Of a DNA stretch of 64,000 nucleotides, positions 1-8,814 are shown piece after piece (positions within the stretch are counted from its first letter, which is position 1; every line of letters begins with the position of its first letter). The position numbers and the translations under genes are program-made. Origin of the DNA: Haematobacter genomosp. 1 (lineage in GTDB: Bacteria; Pseudomonadota; Alphaproteobacteria; Rhodobacterales; Rhodobacteraceae); NCBI RefSeq assembly GCF_002196855.1, contig NZ_NIPW01000028.1, positions 124,001-188,000 of the forward strand. Direction: 5' to 3'. The notes under the pieces were generated by a model that searched no databases, was not told where the DNA came from, and was given only the letters and a program-made list of their open reading frames with translations.

Positions 1-596
1 GCCAGCCCGGCATCGTCAAGACCGGTCCCCCGGCCGATCCATGCCTCGGCTCCACCACCCAGAAGCGCCGCAGCAATAGCAGCGGCAACCGTGGTGTTGC
101 CGATGCCCATCTCCCCCGCGATGAACACATCGGCCTGCGGGTCCACCGACTCCCATCCCGCCGACAGCGCATTCACAAGGTCTGCCTCGGTCATCGCGGG
201 CGCTTGTGTGAAATCGGCGGTCGGCCGGTCGAGGTCGAGCGGTATGACATCCAGCATCGCCCCCCCCTCGCGCGCGAGCTGGTTGATCGCAGCCCCGCCT
301 GCTGCGAAATTCGCGACCATCTGTGCGGTCACCTCCGGCGGGAAGGCGGAGATACCGTTCGTAGCCACACCGTGATTGCCCGCATAGATGACGATCTGCG
401 GACGCGTGATGGCGGGCGTTTCCGCCCCCCGCCAGCCCGCATACCAGATCGCCAGCATCTCGAGCCCCCCCAAGGCCCCTTGCGGCTTCGTCAATCGGCC
501 GTTTCGTGCGTCAGCGGCGGCAAGCGCGGCGCGATCCGGCTGCGGCAGATCGGTGAGGAGAATGCGAAAATCGGCAGAGGAGGTAAGGACAGGCAT
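1..596 (-). CDS. cobT: Nicotinate-nucleotide--dimethylbenzimidazole phosphoribosyltransferase (partial)
   Basis: Cobalamin biosynthesis enzyme that activates the lower ligand 5,6-dimethylbenzimidazole by phosphoribosyl transfer from nicotinate mononucleotide. The start ([10 protein letters not shown]) and about 198 residues are in the window; the 3' part lies beyond base 1. Family motifs are visible: [11 protein letters not shown] near residue 33, YAGNHGV near residue 71, and GEMGIGNTT near residue 162, part of the active-site region. It is divergent from cobS across about 50 bases, a usual pairing because CobS uses the CobT product. No cobalamin riboswitch can fit between them. Family assignment is secure; the missing C-terminus cannot be judged. 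Confidence 0.95.
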   Translation of the reverse strand, partial: MPVLTSSADFRILLTDLPQPDRAALAAADARNGRLTKPQGALGGLEMLAIWYAGWRGAETPAITRPQIVIYAGNHGVATNGISAFPPEVTAQMVANFAAGGAAINQLAREGGAMLDVIPLDLDRPTADFTQAPAMTEADLVNALSAGWESVDPQADVFIAGEMGIGNTTVAAAIAAALLGGGAEAWIGRGTGLDDAGL

Positions 597-646
597 GTTT
601 CATCCGTTGCTTGCGGAATGTCCCTTCTCTATCCAAGGCGCGGCGG

Positions 647-1393
647 ATGCAACCGGAGCGGGACGTGAGCCCTTTTCACGACATCAGGAACGCCTTCGGG
701 CTGCTGACGCGGCTTCCCGTCGCGGCGGCTTCGCCCGCGGGATCCTGTTGGGCGTGGCCGGTGGTCGGTGGTGTCGTGAACGCGCTCGCGGCGGCTTGCG
801 GTGTTCTGCTGGCGGATATCGGTCTGCCTGCGGGTTTCGCCGCGGTCTGTGTGCTGGCGGCGGCGATCCTGGTGACAGGGGGCCTGCATGAGGACGGGCT
901 GGCGGATACGGCGGACGGCTTCTGGGGCGGCCGGACGACAGAGCGCCGTCTGGAGATCATGAAAGACAGCCGTATCGGCAGCTACGGGGTGCTGGCGCTC
1001 GTCCTGTCGCTCATGGCGCGCGCGACGCTGATCGGAGGGTTGCTGGCAGGCGGGGACGCGCTCTTCGCGCTGATCGTGGCAGGTTCGCTGTCACGAGCGG
1101 TCCTGCCGGGCGTGATGGCTGCCCTGCCCTTTGCGCGGAACGGCGGGCTGGCTGCCTCTATCGGGCGCCCCGGCAAGGCGGTTGCCATCGTATCAATGGC
1201 CGTGGGAGCGGTGATTGCGTTCGGACTGTGCGGGATGCCCGGACTGGCCGCAACGCTGGCGGCCGCTGCGGCGGCGCTTGTCGTCGCTATACTTGCCCGT
1301 ATCAAGATCGGCGGACAGACGGGTGATGTGCTCGGAGCGAGCCAGCAGCTCGCCGAAATCACCGCGCTTGCAACCCTCTCCACCTTGCTCTGA
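647..1393 (+). CDS. cobS: Adenosylcobinamide-GDP ribazoletransferase
   Basis: Membrane enzyme of the last steps of cobalamin synthesis; it joins adenosylcobinamide-GDP to alpha-ribazole. About 248 residues with several hydrophobic segments. Family signatures seen are LLTRLPVA near the start, GGLHEDGLADTADGFWGG around residues 70-87, and KDSRIGSYG just after, the Asp-rich region of the CobV/CobS family. The ATG at 647 is used. A GTG at 665 has a better-placed GGAG about 7 bases upstream and may be the true start; a TTG at 611 also stays in frame. Divergent from cobT. Function is clear, start uncertain. Confidence 0.93.
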   Translation: MQPERDVSPFHDIRNAFGLLTRLPVAAASPAGSCWAWPVVGGVVNALAAACGVLLADIGLPAGFAAVCVLAAAILVTGGLHEDGLADTADGFWGGRTTERRLEIMKDSRIGSYGVLALVLSLMARATLIGGLLAGGDALFALIVAGSLSRAVLPGVMAALPFARNGGLAASIGRPGKAVAIVSMAVGAVIAFGLCGMPGLAATLAAAAAALVVAILARIKIGGQTGDVLGASQQLAEITALATLSTLL

Positions 1394-1400
1394 AGACATG

Positions 1401-1429
1401 AAAAAGCCGCGCCGGATCGGGCGCGGCTT
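1401..1429 (-). terminator. Rho-independent terminator of carD
   Basis: A perfect 10-bp GC-rich stem (1404-1413 with 1420-1429) and 6-base loop. Read on the minus strand it ends in a run of five T (1401-1405), so it terminates carD. On the plus strand it has no T-run, so it would serve cobS only weakly. Confidence 0.8.
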
Positions 1430-1460
1430 CGCGATCACTGAAAACGTTCAGGGAAAAAGT

Positions 1461-1970
1461 TCAGGCCGCACGGGACAGCAGAACGTCATCGACCTTCTTC
1501 TGCGCATTGGCCTCGTCCACTCCGGCAACGGCGGCCACCTCACGCGTCAGCCGTTCGAGCGCCGCTTCGTAGAGCTGACGCTCGGAATAGGATTGTTCGC
1601 GCTGATCGTCGGAGCGATGCAGGTCCCGGACCACCTCGGCAATGGAAAGCAGATCACCGGAGTTGATCTTCTGCTCATATTCCTGAGCACGACGCGACCA
1701 CATGGCCCGCTTCACCTTCGCCTTGCCCTTCAGCGTCTCGAGCGCCTTGGACACGATATCGGGCGTCGAAAGCGAACGCATACCGATTTCCGCCGCCTTG
1801 TTGATCGGCACGCGAAGGGTCATCTTGTCCTTCTCGAACGAGATCACGAACAGCTCAAGCTTGAGACCGGCGATCTCCTGCTCTTCGATCGAGATGATCC
1901 TGCCGACGCCATGGGCCGGATACACCACGAAATCATCGGGGTGAAACTCGGACTTCTTGGTCTTCGTCAT
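1461..1970 (-). CDS. CarD/CdnL-family RNA polymerase-binding regulator
   Basis: 169-residue CarD_CdnL_TRCF family protein. The N-terminal RNA-polymerase interaction domain (about residues 9-70) shows the FVVYPAHGVGRI opening typical of the family. The helical C-terminal half holds the promoter-fork tryptophan region (KRAMWSRR, about residues 107-114). Family members bind the RNAP beta subunit and stabilise open complexes; in alphaproteobacteria they act broadly, including at rRNA promoters (family knowledge). It has its own terminator and a good promoter candidate upstream, so it is probably monocistronic although fdxA precedes it on the same strand. Confidence 0.92.
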   Translation of the reverse strand: MTKTKKSEFHPDDFVVYPAHGVGRIISIEEQEIAGLKLELFVISFEKDKMTLRVPINKAAEIGMRSLSTPDIVSKALETLKGKAKVKRAMWSRRAQEYEQKINSGDLLSIAEVVRDLHRSDDQREQSYSERQLYEAALERLTREVAAVAGVDEANAQKKVDDVLLSRAA

Positions 1971-2126
1971 TCAGTCGCTTCCTCTCATGGGAATCCCACA
2001 GGCCACAAAACCATCCGCCGGAAGCGCTTCCGCTTCAGGAGAATGATCGGACAAGCTGATTGCTTCAGACGGATCGTCGAGGTGAGAGACCGCCTGCCTT
2101 CGGCATTCCAAGCATTTTGTGGAAGA

Positions 2127-2155
2127 AATATAGCACAAAGCACCGCTGTTTTAAA
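2127..2155 (-). promoter_or_regulatory. Candidate housekeeping promoter for carD
   Basis: On the minus strand TTTAAA (2150-2155, 4 of 6 to TTGACA) is followed after exactly 17 bases by TATATT (2127-2132, 5 of 6 to TATAAT). It lies about 157 bases upstream of the carD start in a locally AT-rich patch. By-eye match only. The rest of the 1971-2244 gap holds nothing else I can recognise. Confidence 0.45.
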
Positions 2156-2244
2156 GCGTCGTGACTCATGCGTAAACAGCGGGCAAGCGCCTTCAAGGAC
2201 TTGTCATCAAATTGCCATGCCGGAATCGCGCCGTAGAGCCCGAA

Positions 2245-2583
2245 TCAGGAGCCTTCGCCAGCCGTTTCGGAGAAGTATTTTGCCAGCTTCCCGGTTTCGC
2301 CGTCCCGTTCCGTCGCCTCAGGCAACGGATCCTTGCGGGAGAGAATCACCGGCCATTGCTCGGCATACTTGCGGTTGAACGCGACCCATTCCTCCACATC
2401 CGGCTCCGTATCGGGGCGGATTGCATCGGCGGGGCATTCCGGCTCACAGACGCCGCAGTCGATGCATTCATCGGGATGAATGACCAACATGTTCTCGCCC
2501 TCATAGAAGCAGTCGACCGGGCAGACTTCCACGCAGTCGGTATATTTGCATGCGATGCAGTTGTCGGTGACGACATAAGTCAT
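2245..2583 (-). CDS. fdxA: 7Fe ferredoxin FdxA
   Basis: 112-residue soluble electron carrier with one [3Fe-4S] and one [4Fe-4S] cluster. The Cys pattern matches Azotobacter-type ferredoxin I: C9, C17 and C50 for the 3Fe cluster, C21, C40, C43 and C46 for the 4Fe cluster. The conserved [19 protein letters not shown] stretch opens the protein, and the family C-terminal extension is present. It sits between carD and the S4-protein gene on the same strand, a common order in Rhodobacterales (recollection). Its electron partners are not identifiable here. Confidence 0.95.
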   Translation of the reverse strand: MTYVVTDNCIACKYTDCVEVCPVDCFYEGENMLVIHPDECIDCGVCEPECPADAIRPDTEPDVEEWVAFNRKYAEQWPVILSRKDPLPEATERDGETGKLAKYFSETAGEGS

Positions 2584-2671
2584 GGGATCGGTCTTTCACG
2601 TCTGGCGGAGACTAGCTAGTCTAACAGCTGGCGGGGATCAAGACGGGTGACACCGGAAAGGCCCGGTGCCC

Positions 2672-3007
2672 CTAACGTCGCGGGCTGGAGGATGGCTGTT
2701 CCTCCGCCGCCGGGGATGGCGGAACACCTTCCGCATCCATATCGAGGTAAAGCGCCTGCGCCTCTGTCGCCGGACCGCGGCGCAGGCTCGATCCAAGAAC
2801 GCGAACGACCCGGATTCGCCCGGCCTGCGGAAAGGTCAGCGTGTCCCCCTCGCCGATGGCGAAGGCGGGCTTCTGCACCCGCCGCGCGTTCACACGCACA
2901 TGACCCGCCTCCACCACTTCGGACGCAAGCGTCCGGGTGCGGAAGAAGCGGGCATGCCAGAGCCACTTGTCGAGCCGCATCGTCTCCCGCGTGGCGAGGA
3001 CGGCCAA
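2672..3007 (-). CDS. S4-domain RNA-binding protein (Hsp15-like)
   Basis: 111-residue protein with an S4 RNA-binding domain over about residues 10-70 (MRLDKWLWHARFFRTR, then VVEAGHVRVNARRV). Hsp15 (HslR) relatives bind stalled 50S subunits; a similar ribosome-linked role is inferred. The C-terminal tail is Pro/Ser/Glu-rich and looks disordered. A TTG at 3007 is used because AAGGAGCG lies about 12 bases upstream inside the helicase end; an ATG at 2980 (residue 10) also has a GGGAG and would give the bare S4 domain. It starts 4 bases after the helicase stop, so the two are probably co-transcribed. Confidence 0.88.
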   Translation of the reverse strand: MAVLATRETMRLDKWLWHARFFRTRTLASEVVEAGHVRVNARRVQKPAFAIGEGDTLTFPQAGRIRVVRVLGSSLRRGPATEAQALYLDMDAEGVPPSPAAEEQPSSSPRR

Positions 3008-3010
3008 GGG

Positions 3011-6000
3011 TTACTTCCGCTCCTTCAACGCCGCGAGGATGGCGAAGGGGCTGTCCGGGTCGATACGATCATTGCGGGGCGGGCGCGATTCGAAGCTTCG
3101 CGGCTGCTCGGAGCGCTTTTCCTTGCCCTTTCCGCCGTGACGACCTTCCTTGCCCTCGAACTTCTGCCGCTTGCCGTGATCGGGCTTGCCGCCTTCGGGC
3201 TTGTTCCTCCGCTCACCGCGCGGCTGTCCATGCGGCTGGCCGTGGGGCTGACCATGTGACTGGCCCTCCCGCCGTTCGCCCCGGTTTTCGCCGGTGGCCT
3301 GCTGCTCGCCCGCCTGGCGATCACCCCCTTGCCGCTCGTTACGGCCGCGCGAACGGCCTTCGCCGCCCCGGGGAGCGTTGCGGTTGTGACGCGGCCGCGG
3401 CGCCCAGACGAAGGTATAGAACACCTCCGACTCGACCGGCTCCACGGGAGCTTCCACACCATCTTCGGCCGCGAGGGCTCGAAGCGCATCGTCAGAAACC
3501 GGAATGGCACCGAGCGCATCGTCAGAGGTGATCTCGGGCGCCATATCGGAGCCGGTCTCATCCGCCGGATCGTCAGGCTCCTCGTCGGGGAAAGCGGGCG
3601 TGCGCACGGGTTGGCCGGGTTCGAGCCCGTCAACGGCCTCCACCGGCACGCGCGCGTCATCCAGATCCGCTTCCGCCCCGGTCGCATCGAACACCGCATC
3701 GGTGCCGGAGGCGACGGCCTCCACATCCTCGGCAAGGCCCACGGGCATTTCCCGCAGCGCGGCTTCCTTCGCCGCCTGCTCCGCCCGGACCTTGGGCCGT
3801 TCGCCCCGCTCCGCCTTGAAGCCAAGCCCTTCCATCAGGTCGGAGAACTGCTCCAGCGTCATGCCGGTGATGGAGAGCATCTCGGGTGTCGCCTCAAAGC
3901 CCGCGCGCCAGTCCTTGGCGCGGAGCAGGTCTGCCAGACGCTCCAGCATGTCGATGCGGATCGCCCGCTTGCCCGCCGGACGGTAGCCTGCGAGCGTATA
4001 GTGCTGCTTCGGCACCTCGACGATGTTCGGAATGGTGACAAGGCCGGGCGGCGGGCTTTCGGGAAACTCCTGCAAGCCGTTCGCCAGCGACCAGAGCACC
4101 AGCCGAAGCCGGGTCGGCGCGGGCTTCAGCAGCGCCGGCAGGAAGATCGTGTACTGGCCGAAGCGGATCCCGTGCTTGCGGAGTGCGCCGCGCGCCTCCT
4201 GATCCAGCTGCTTGACCTCATCGGCCACCTGATCGCGCGGCAGGACGCCGAGCGCCTCCACCAGACGGAAGGCGAAACCACGCGCCAGACCGGTGAGCGC
4301 CTCGTCCTTTGACAGGGCGAGCAGCGGCTCGAACTGGGTCGCGACCTTCCGGTCGATGAAGTGCTGGAGCCTGCGGCGGACCTTCTCCACCACGTCGGGA
4401 CCGGCTTCTTCATCCACGAAAGGCTCGACCTGCGGGCGCATCGGGTCCGCCCCGGCGACAAGCTTGCCCACCGCGGAGGAGCCCCACATCAGGCCGCCCT
4501 GCTCGGTAAAGTCCAGCTCGGTATCCGGCGCGTTGTAGAAACGGTCGGCCCGCAGATGGAATTCCGGCTTCAGCGCCTGAAGGCCCGCCGAGCGCAGCGT
4601 CCGCGCCTCGTCCGGGCCGGACGTCGCATCCTGATGGAAGCGGAAGCCCTCCAGCCGGCCGACGAACTCGCCCTCGACCGTCACTTCGCCCTTGTCGTTC
4701 ACCTCAGCCACAAGGCTCTCCTTCTGTTTCAACCGCCGCAGGAGCACACTGGTGCGCCGGTCGACAAATCTCTGGGTCAAACGCATGTGAAGCGCGTCCG
4801 ACAGCCGGTCTTCTACCGCGCGCGTTTCGCCGCGCCAATGGTTTTCATCTGTCACCCAGCCGCTTCGCTGTGCCACGTATGTCCAGGTGCGGATATGCGC
4901 GAGCCGCTTCGACAGCGCATCGATATCTCCGTCCGTCCGGTCGATCCGCTTCACGTTGCGGGCCAGCCAATCATCCGGCACCCGTCCGTCAGCTTGCAGG
5001 AAACCATGGATTCGCGCCAGCAGTCCTGCATGTTCCGTAGAGGAAATTCCGCGGAAATCGGGAATCCGGCATACATCCCACAAAAGCCGTACGCCGGCGG
5101 TGCCCCGGACAAGGTCCACCACCTCCGGCATGGCGGCCAGATGGCGGAGCGCCGCCAGGTCGTCCGCCTCCCGCGCGCGGGTGAGCCATTCGTTGTTCGT
5201 CCCCGCCTCCAGTGACGCGATGAGCCGCTCGACGGAACCGAAGGACAGGTCGGAATTGCGCCATTGCAGCTTGCGGATCGGGGCGAAACGGTGGTTTTCG
5301 ATCGCATCCACCAGATCCTCCGGCAGCGGGCGCGCCTCGCCCGTCACGCCGAAACTGCCGGGCTGGGTATGGCGGCCCGCGCGCCCGGCGATCTGACCCA
5401 TCTCATGCGGGAAAAGCGGGCGCATCCGGTGCCCGTCGAATTTCGCCAGCGCCGAGAAGGCGACATGGCCGATGTCGAGGTTCAGCCCCATGCCGATCGC
5501 ATCGGTCGCCACGAGGTAATCCACATCGCCATTCTGATAGAGCGCGACCTGCGCGTTCCGCGTCCGGGGGCTGAGACCGCCCGTCACCACCGCGCATCCC
5601 CCCTTCTGCCGCCGGATCAGTTCCGCATTGGCATAGACGTTCTCCACCGAAAATCCGACGATGGCGGAACGGGTGGGCATCCGGCTGATCTTCCTGGAGC
5701 CGGTATAACTCAGTTCCGAGAACCGCTCGCGATGCAGGAAGGTCGTCCCCGGAACCAGCGCCGCGATGGCGCCGCGCATGGTGTCGGAGCCGAGAAACAT
5801 CGTCTCGTGCAGGCCCCGCGCCCGTAGAAGCCTGTCGGTGAAGACATGTCCGCGTTCGAGGTCCGCGCAGAGTTGGATCTCGTCCACGGCGACGAAATCG
5901 GCGCCGATCTCCTGCGGCATCGCCTCCACCGTGCAGACCCAGTAGCGCGCGCGCTCGGGAACGATCCGCTCCTCCCCCGTCACCAGCGCCACGACGGACG

Positions 6001-6163
6001 GCCCGCGCTGTGCCACGATACGGTCATAGACCTCACGCGCGAGAAGGCGGAGCGGCAGGCCGATCACCCCCGTGCGGTGCGCCAGCATCCGCTCGATGGC
6101 ATAATGGGTCTTGCCGGTATTGGTGGGACCAAGGACCGCCACGGTCCTCGTCTGGTCGCGCAT
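3011..6163 (-). CDS. SUV3-like DExH/D RNA helicase
   Basis: 1050-residue superfamily 2 helicase of the SUV3 (mitochondrial degradosome) type. Walker A is GPTNTGKT (12-19), motif II is DEIQ (94-97), and QIAGRAGR (257-264) is motif VI. The N-terminal half carries the two RecA folds, followed by a SUV3-type C-terminal region. From about residue 930 the protein is a Gly/Arg/Lys/Gln-rich disordered tail with a short HGQP tandem repeat, probably RNA-binding or condensate-forming. It lies upstream of the S4 RNA-binding gene with a 4-base gap, which fits a joint role in RNA metabolism (inference). The substrate is unknown. Confidence 0.9.
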   Translation of the reverse strand: MRDQTRTVAVLGPTNTGKTHYAIERMLAHRTGVIGLPLRLLAREVYDRIVAQRGPSVVALVTGEERIVPERARYWVCTVEAMPQEIGADFVAVDEIQLCADLERGHVFTDRLLRARGLHETMFLGSDTMRGAIAALVPGTTFLHRERFSELSYTGSRKISRMPTRSAIVGFSVENVYANAELIRRQKGGCAVVTGGLSPRTRNAQVALYQNGDVDYLVATDAIGMGLNLDIGHVAFSALAKFDGHRMRPLFPHEMGQIAGRAGRHTQPGSFGVTGEARPLPEDLVDAIENHRFAPIRKLQWRNSDLSFGSVERLIASLEAGTNNEWLTRAREADDLAALRHLAAMPEVVDLVRGTAGVRLLWDVCRIPDFRGISSTEHAGLLARIHGFLQADGRVPDDWLARNVKRIDRTDGDIDALSKRLAHIRTWTYVAQRSGWVTDENHWRGETRAVEDRLSDALHMRLTQRFVDRRTSVLLRRLKQKESLVAEVNDKGEVTVEGEFVGRLEGFRFHQDATSGPDEARTLRSAGLQALKPEFHLRADRFYNAPDTELDFTEQGGLMWGSSAVGKLVAGADPMRPQVEPFVDEEAGPDVVEKVRRRLQHFIDRKVATQFEPLLALSKDEALTGLARGFAFRLVEALGVLPRDQVADEVKQLDQEARGALRKHGIRFGQYTIFLPALLKPAPTRLRLVLWSLANGLQEFPESPPPGLVTIPNIVEVPKQHYTLAGYRPAGKRAIRIDMLERLADLLRAKDWRAGFEATPEMLSITGMTLEQFSDLMEGLGFKAERGERPKVRAEQAAKEAALREMPVGLAEDVEAVASGTDAVFDATGAEADLDDARVPVEAVDGLEPGQPVRTPAFPDEEPDDPADETGSDMAPEITSDDALGAIPVSDDALRALAAEDGVEAPVEPVESEVFYTFVWAPRPRHNRNAPRGGEGRSRGRNERQGGDRQAGEQQATGENRGERREGQSHGQPHGQPHGQPRGERRNKPEGGKPDHGKRQKFEGKEGRHGGKGKEKRSEQPRSFESRPPRNDRIDPDSPFAILAALKERK

Positions 6164-6193
6164 GGGTGTGCCGATTCCCCCTGAACGGGGCCC

Positions 6194-6751
6194 CTAGAGT
6201 GCCTGACCGGACATTTCGCGATCCAGCCTTTCCACGGCCTTTTCTATGTCGGGCTGATGGGGATGTATAGCCTGCGCGGCGCGATAGGCATCGCGAGCGG
6301 AGGCGTCGTAGCCCATGTCCTCCAGGATCATCCCCAACCCCGACAGCGCGCCGTAGTGATTGGGATTGAGGGCGAGTGTCCGGCGGATGTCGTCCACGGC
6401 GGGGCCGAACTTGCCCGCCTGAAAATACGCGGAGGCCAGCGCGTTCCAGCCTTCGGCGAAGTCGGGGGCATGGTCGGTCAGCGCGGTGAGATGCTCTATC
6501 GCCTCCTGCGTGTCGCCGGTCTCCATCGCGTCGCGCCCCCGCTGCAACAGCAGGTCCATGGAGGCGGAACCCGAACGCGACCATTCACGTTGCAAATCGC
6601 TTTCCGTCCGCTGCCAGGCGGTATTCTGCGGATCCTTCAACTCCCTCAGAAGCCGCTGCTCCACCGTTTCCTCCGCATGGAGGGGAAACGCGATCACGGC
6701 GGCGAAAGCTGCCGTCACGAAAGGATTGAGCTTGGAGAGTATCGACACCAT
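6194..6751 (-). CDS. Periplasmic tetratricopeptide-repeat protein
   Basis: About 185 residues. The start has a hydrophobic signal sequence (MVSILSKLNPFV onward, likely cleaved near FPLHA). Two or three TPR motifs follow from about residue 65 (QRGRDAMETGDTQEAIEHL; AEGWNALASAYFQAGKFGPAV; GALSGLGMILEDMGYDASA). TPR proteins are protein-interaction scaffolds; no partner can be named. The ATG at 6751 is chosen over an in-frame TTG at 6769. It ends about 30 bases before the helicase start on the same strand. Confidence 0.82.
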   Translation of the reverse strand: MVSILSKLNPFVTAAFAAVIAFPLHAEETVEQRLLRELKDPQNTAWQRTESDLQREWSRSGSASMDLLLQRGRDAMETGDTQEAIEHLTALTDHAPDFAEGWNALASAYFQAGKFGPAVDDIRRTLALNPNHYGALSGLGMILEDMGYDASARDAYRAAQAIHPHQPDIEKAVERLDREMSGQAL

Positions 6752-6830
6752 AACCTGAAGATAGCGCAAGCGAAGCCGCCTGCGAATACCGTCCCGTTCT
6801 GCGGACGGTCACAATTGGAGGATTTGGGTA

Positions 6831-7118
6831 ATGAGCAATGTCATCGACGAAGCGGTGAAAACCCTTTCGGGCCGCCTGTCGGACGGGTTCGACGGAAGCG
6901 CGAAATTCGTCATCAAGGACGAAGGCGCCATCGTGATCGACCAGTCCGGCGTGCGGGAAGGCGATGACGAGACGGATGTGACGCTGACGGCTGACGTCAA
7001 GACCTTCCAGGCGATTCTCGCCGGCGACCTGAGCCCGACGATGGCCTTCATGAGCGGCAAGCTGAAGCTTGACGGCAACATGGGCACGGCGATGAAGCTC
7101 GGCTCGGCCTTGGCCTGA
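6831..7118 (+). CDS. SCP2 sterol-binding-domain protein
   Basis: 95-residue protein that is almost entirely one SCP2-like domain. The core GAIVIDQSGV, then ADVTLTADVKTFQAILAGDL and MAFMSGKLKLDGNMGTAMKL, is the family signature. Such domains bind hydrophobic lipids in a cavity; in bacteria the ligand is usually unknown. A strong GGAGG ribosome site precedes the ATG. The hydrolase gene begins 1 base after its stop, so the two are translationally close and may share a lipid substrate (inference). Confidence 0.9.
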   Translation: MSNVIDEAVKTLSGRLSDGFDGSAKFVIKDEGAIVIDQSGVREGDDETDVTLTADVKTFQAILAGDLSPTMAFMSGKLKLDGNMGTAMKLGSALA

Positions 7119-7119
7119 C

Positions 7120-8064
7120 ATGCGCCTCGAGCCGGCCCCGCTCCATCTCGGCGCGGACGGCTCGTCCGGGGCCGCGGCCTATTGGCGGCGGGCGGAGGAC
7201 GGAACGTGCCTGCGCTTCGCCCTCTGGCCCGCGGCCGGCGCTCTCGCCACGGTGCTGCTGTTTCCGGGCCGCACGGAATATGTCGAAAAATACGACGGCA
7301 TCGCCCGCATTCTCCGCGATGCAGGCTTTGCCACCCTTGCCGTCGATTGGCGTGGGCAAGGATTGTCGGCCCACCGCGATCCGGCCATCCGCATGGGTGA
7401 CGTGGAACATTTCCGCGATTATCAACAGGATGTGCAGGCAATGCTTGCCACGGCGCAAGCACTCGACATGCCTTCGCCCACCCTGCTGCTCGCGCATTCC
7501 ATGGGGGGAGCCATCGCGCGGCGGGCCCTGCATGAGGGGCTGGCCGTAAAGGCCGCGGCCTTCAGCGCGCCGATGTGGGGTCTGACCCTTCCGGGTCTCA
7601 CACGACCGCTCGCCTGGTTGCTTTCCTCCGTCGCTCTCCGCGCGGGGCGACCGGGCCTGCACCCGCCGGGCCATCCCGCAACACCCTATGTGCTGACGGC
7701 GCGCCCCGCGCTCAACAACCTGACCAGCGATCCCATGATGCTGGCCCGGATGCGGGCGGCGATGGAGGCGCATCCGGAACTGGCCCTCGGCGGGCCAAGC
7801 CTTCGCTGGCTGCATGAGGCGTTGGTGGAGATGCGGGTGCTTGCCACCCTGCCGCCGCCCGGGATCCCCGCCTATGTGGGTGTCGGCAGCGACGAACGCG
7901 TGGTGGACGCCCGCGCGATCCGGCGCGGCATGGCACACTGGCCCGGGGCGGAGGTGGAGATCTTTCCCGGCGCACGGCATGAACTGATGATGGAAGCACC
8001 CCGCCACCGTGAGCACTTCATGGAGCAGGTCATCAGCCTGTACCGGAGCCGCGTCAGATCTTGA
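7120..8064 (+). CDS. Alpha/beta hydrolase (lysophospholipase/monoacylglycerol lipase type)
   Basis: 314-residue alpha/beta hydrolase of the PldB or monoglyceride lipase kind. The nucleophile elbow is AHSMGG (Ser at about residue 128). An oxyanion-loop FPGRTEYVEKY lies near residue 48, and the C-terminal ARHELMME holds the catalytic His. It probably cleaves lysophospholipids or monoacylglycerols, which fits the SCP2-like lipid binder immediately upstream. No signal peptide is seen. Its 3' end overlaps the convergent Anbu gene by 11 bases. Confidence 0.88.
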   Translation: MRLEPAPLHLGADGSSGAAAYWRRAEDGTCLRFALWPAAGALATVLLFPGRTEYVEKYDGIARILRDAGFATLAVDWRGQGLSAHRDPAIRMGDVEHFRDYQQDVQAMLATAQALDMPSPTLLLAHSMGGAIARRALHEGLAVKAAAFSAPMWGLTLPGLTRPLAWLLSSVALRAGRPGLHPPGHPATPYVLTARPALNNLTSDPMMLARMRAAMEAHPELALGGPSLRWLHEALVEMRVLATLPPPGIPAYVGVGSDERVVDARAIRRGMAHWPGAEVEIFPGARHELMMEAPRHREHFMEQVISLYRSRVRS

Positions 8065-8779
8065 TGCGAATGAAACTGTCCCGCAGCGCATCCGACCAGG
8101 CCGCGCTCATCTTCATGAAACTCTCGTCTCCCGCTTCGATCCGGCGGCGCAGACCTACCTTCAGCTCATCCCGGCGAATCACCAGCAGGTCGAGCGGCAT
8201 CCCCACGGAAAGGTTCGAACGCAGGGTGGAATCCATGGAGAGCAGTGCGCATTTCTGCGCGTCCTCGATCGGCGTTTCCATCGTGACGACGCGGTCGAGA
8301 ATCGGCTTGCCGTATTTGTGCTCGCCGATCTGCAGGAAGGGCGTGTCCTCCGTCGCCTCGATGAAGTTTCCCTCCGGGTAGATGAGGAACATTCGCATGT
8401 CGCCGCCCTTGCGCTGCCCGGCGACGATCATGGAGGCGCGCGCGCTCTGATGCATGCGCTCCAGCTTTTCCGACACATCCTGCGACACATCGGCCAGCGC
8501 GTTGCCCACGATCTCCGCGACCTGCAGCATGGATTGCGCCTCCATGATGGAAGCGCCGTGCCCTCCGTCCGGCTCCTTGATCGCCTCCTTCAGCCGCGCG
8601 ATGGTCGTCTGCGTCACCGACAGGCTCCCCGCTGTCAGAATGCAGATCGCCCGGTCGCCCGGCTTTTCGAAAACGAACATCTTCCGATAAATGGCAATGT
8701 TGTCCAGACCCGCGTTGGTGCGCGTATCCGACAGCATCACCAGCCCTTCGTTCAGAAGGATTCCAACGCAATAGGTCAT
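8054..8779 (-). CDS. Anbu, proteasome-like peptidase
   Basis: 241-residue proteasome beta-subunit relative of the Anbu family. The N-terminus is MTYCVGI, so Thr2 would become the N-terminal nucleophile after Met removal. LNEGLVMLSDTRTNAG and the later SMDSTLRSNLSVG match the family. Published Anbu structures form helical or lock-washer oligomers with weak or unknown peptidase activity. It is the last gene of a four-gene operon with transglutaminase, alpha-E and ATP-grasp proteins, the recognised Anbu context. The start lies 36 bases after the transglutaminase stop. Confidence 0.93.
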   Translation of the reverse strand: MTYCVGILLNEGLVMLSDTRTNAGLDNIAIYRKMFVFEKPGDRAICILTAGSLSVTQTTIARLKEAIKEPDGGHGASIMEAQSMLQVAEIVGNALADVSQDVSEKLERMHQSARASMIVAGQRKGGDMRMFLIYPEGNFIEATEDTPFLQIGEHKYGKPILDRVVTMETPIEDAQKCALLSMDSTLRSNLSVGMPLDLLVIRRDELKVGLRRRIEAGDESFMKMSAAWSDALRDSFIRIKI

Positions 8780-8814
8780 GGAGGGCAGTCCCGTGGTTTG
8801 CAGCGCTCCGCAGA

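Noticed and set aside
597-646. Cobalamin riboswitch between cobT and cobS
   Set aside because: The gap is about 50 bases, far too short.
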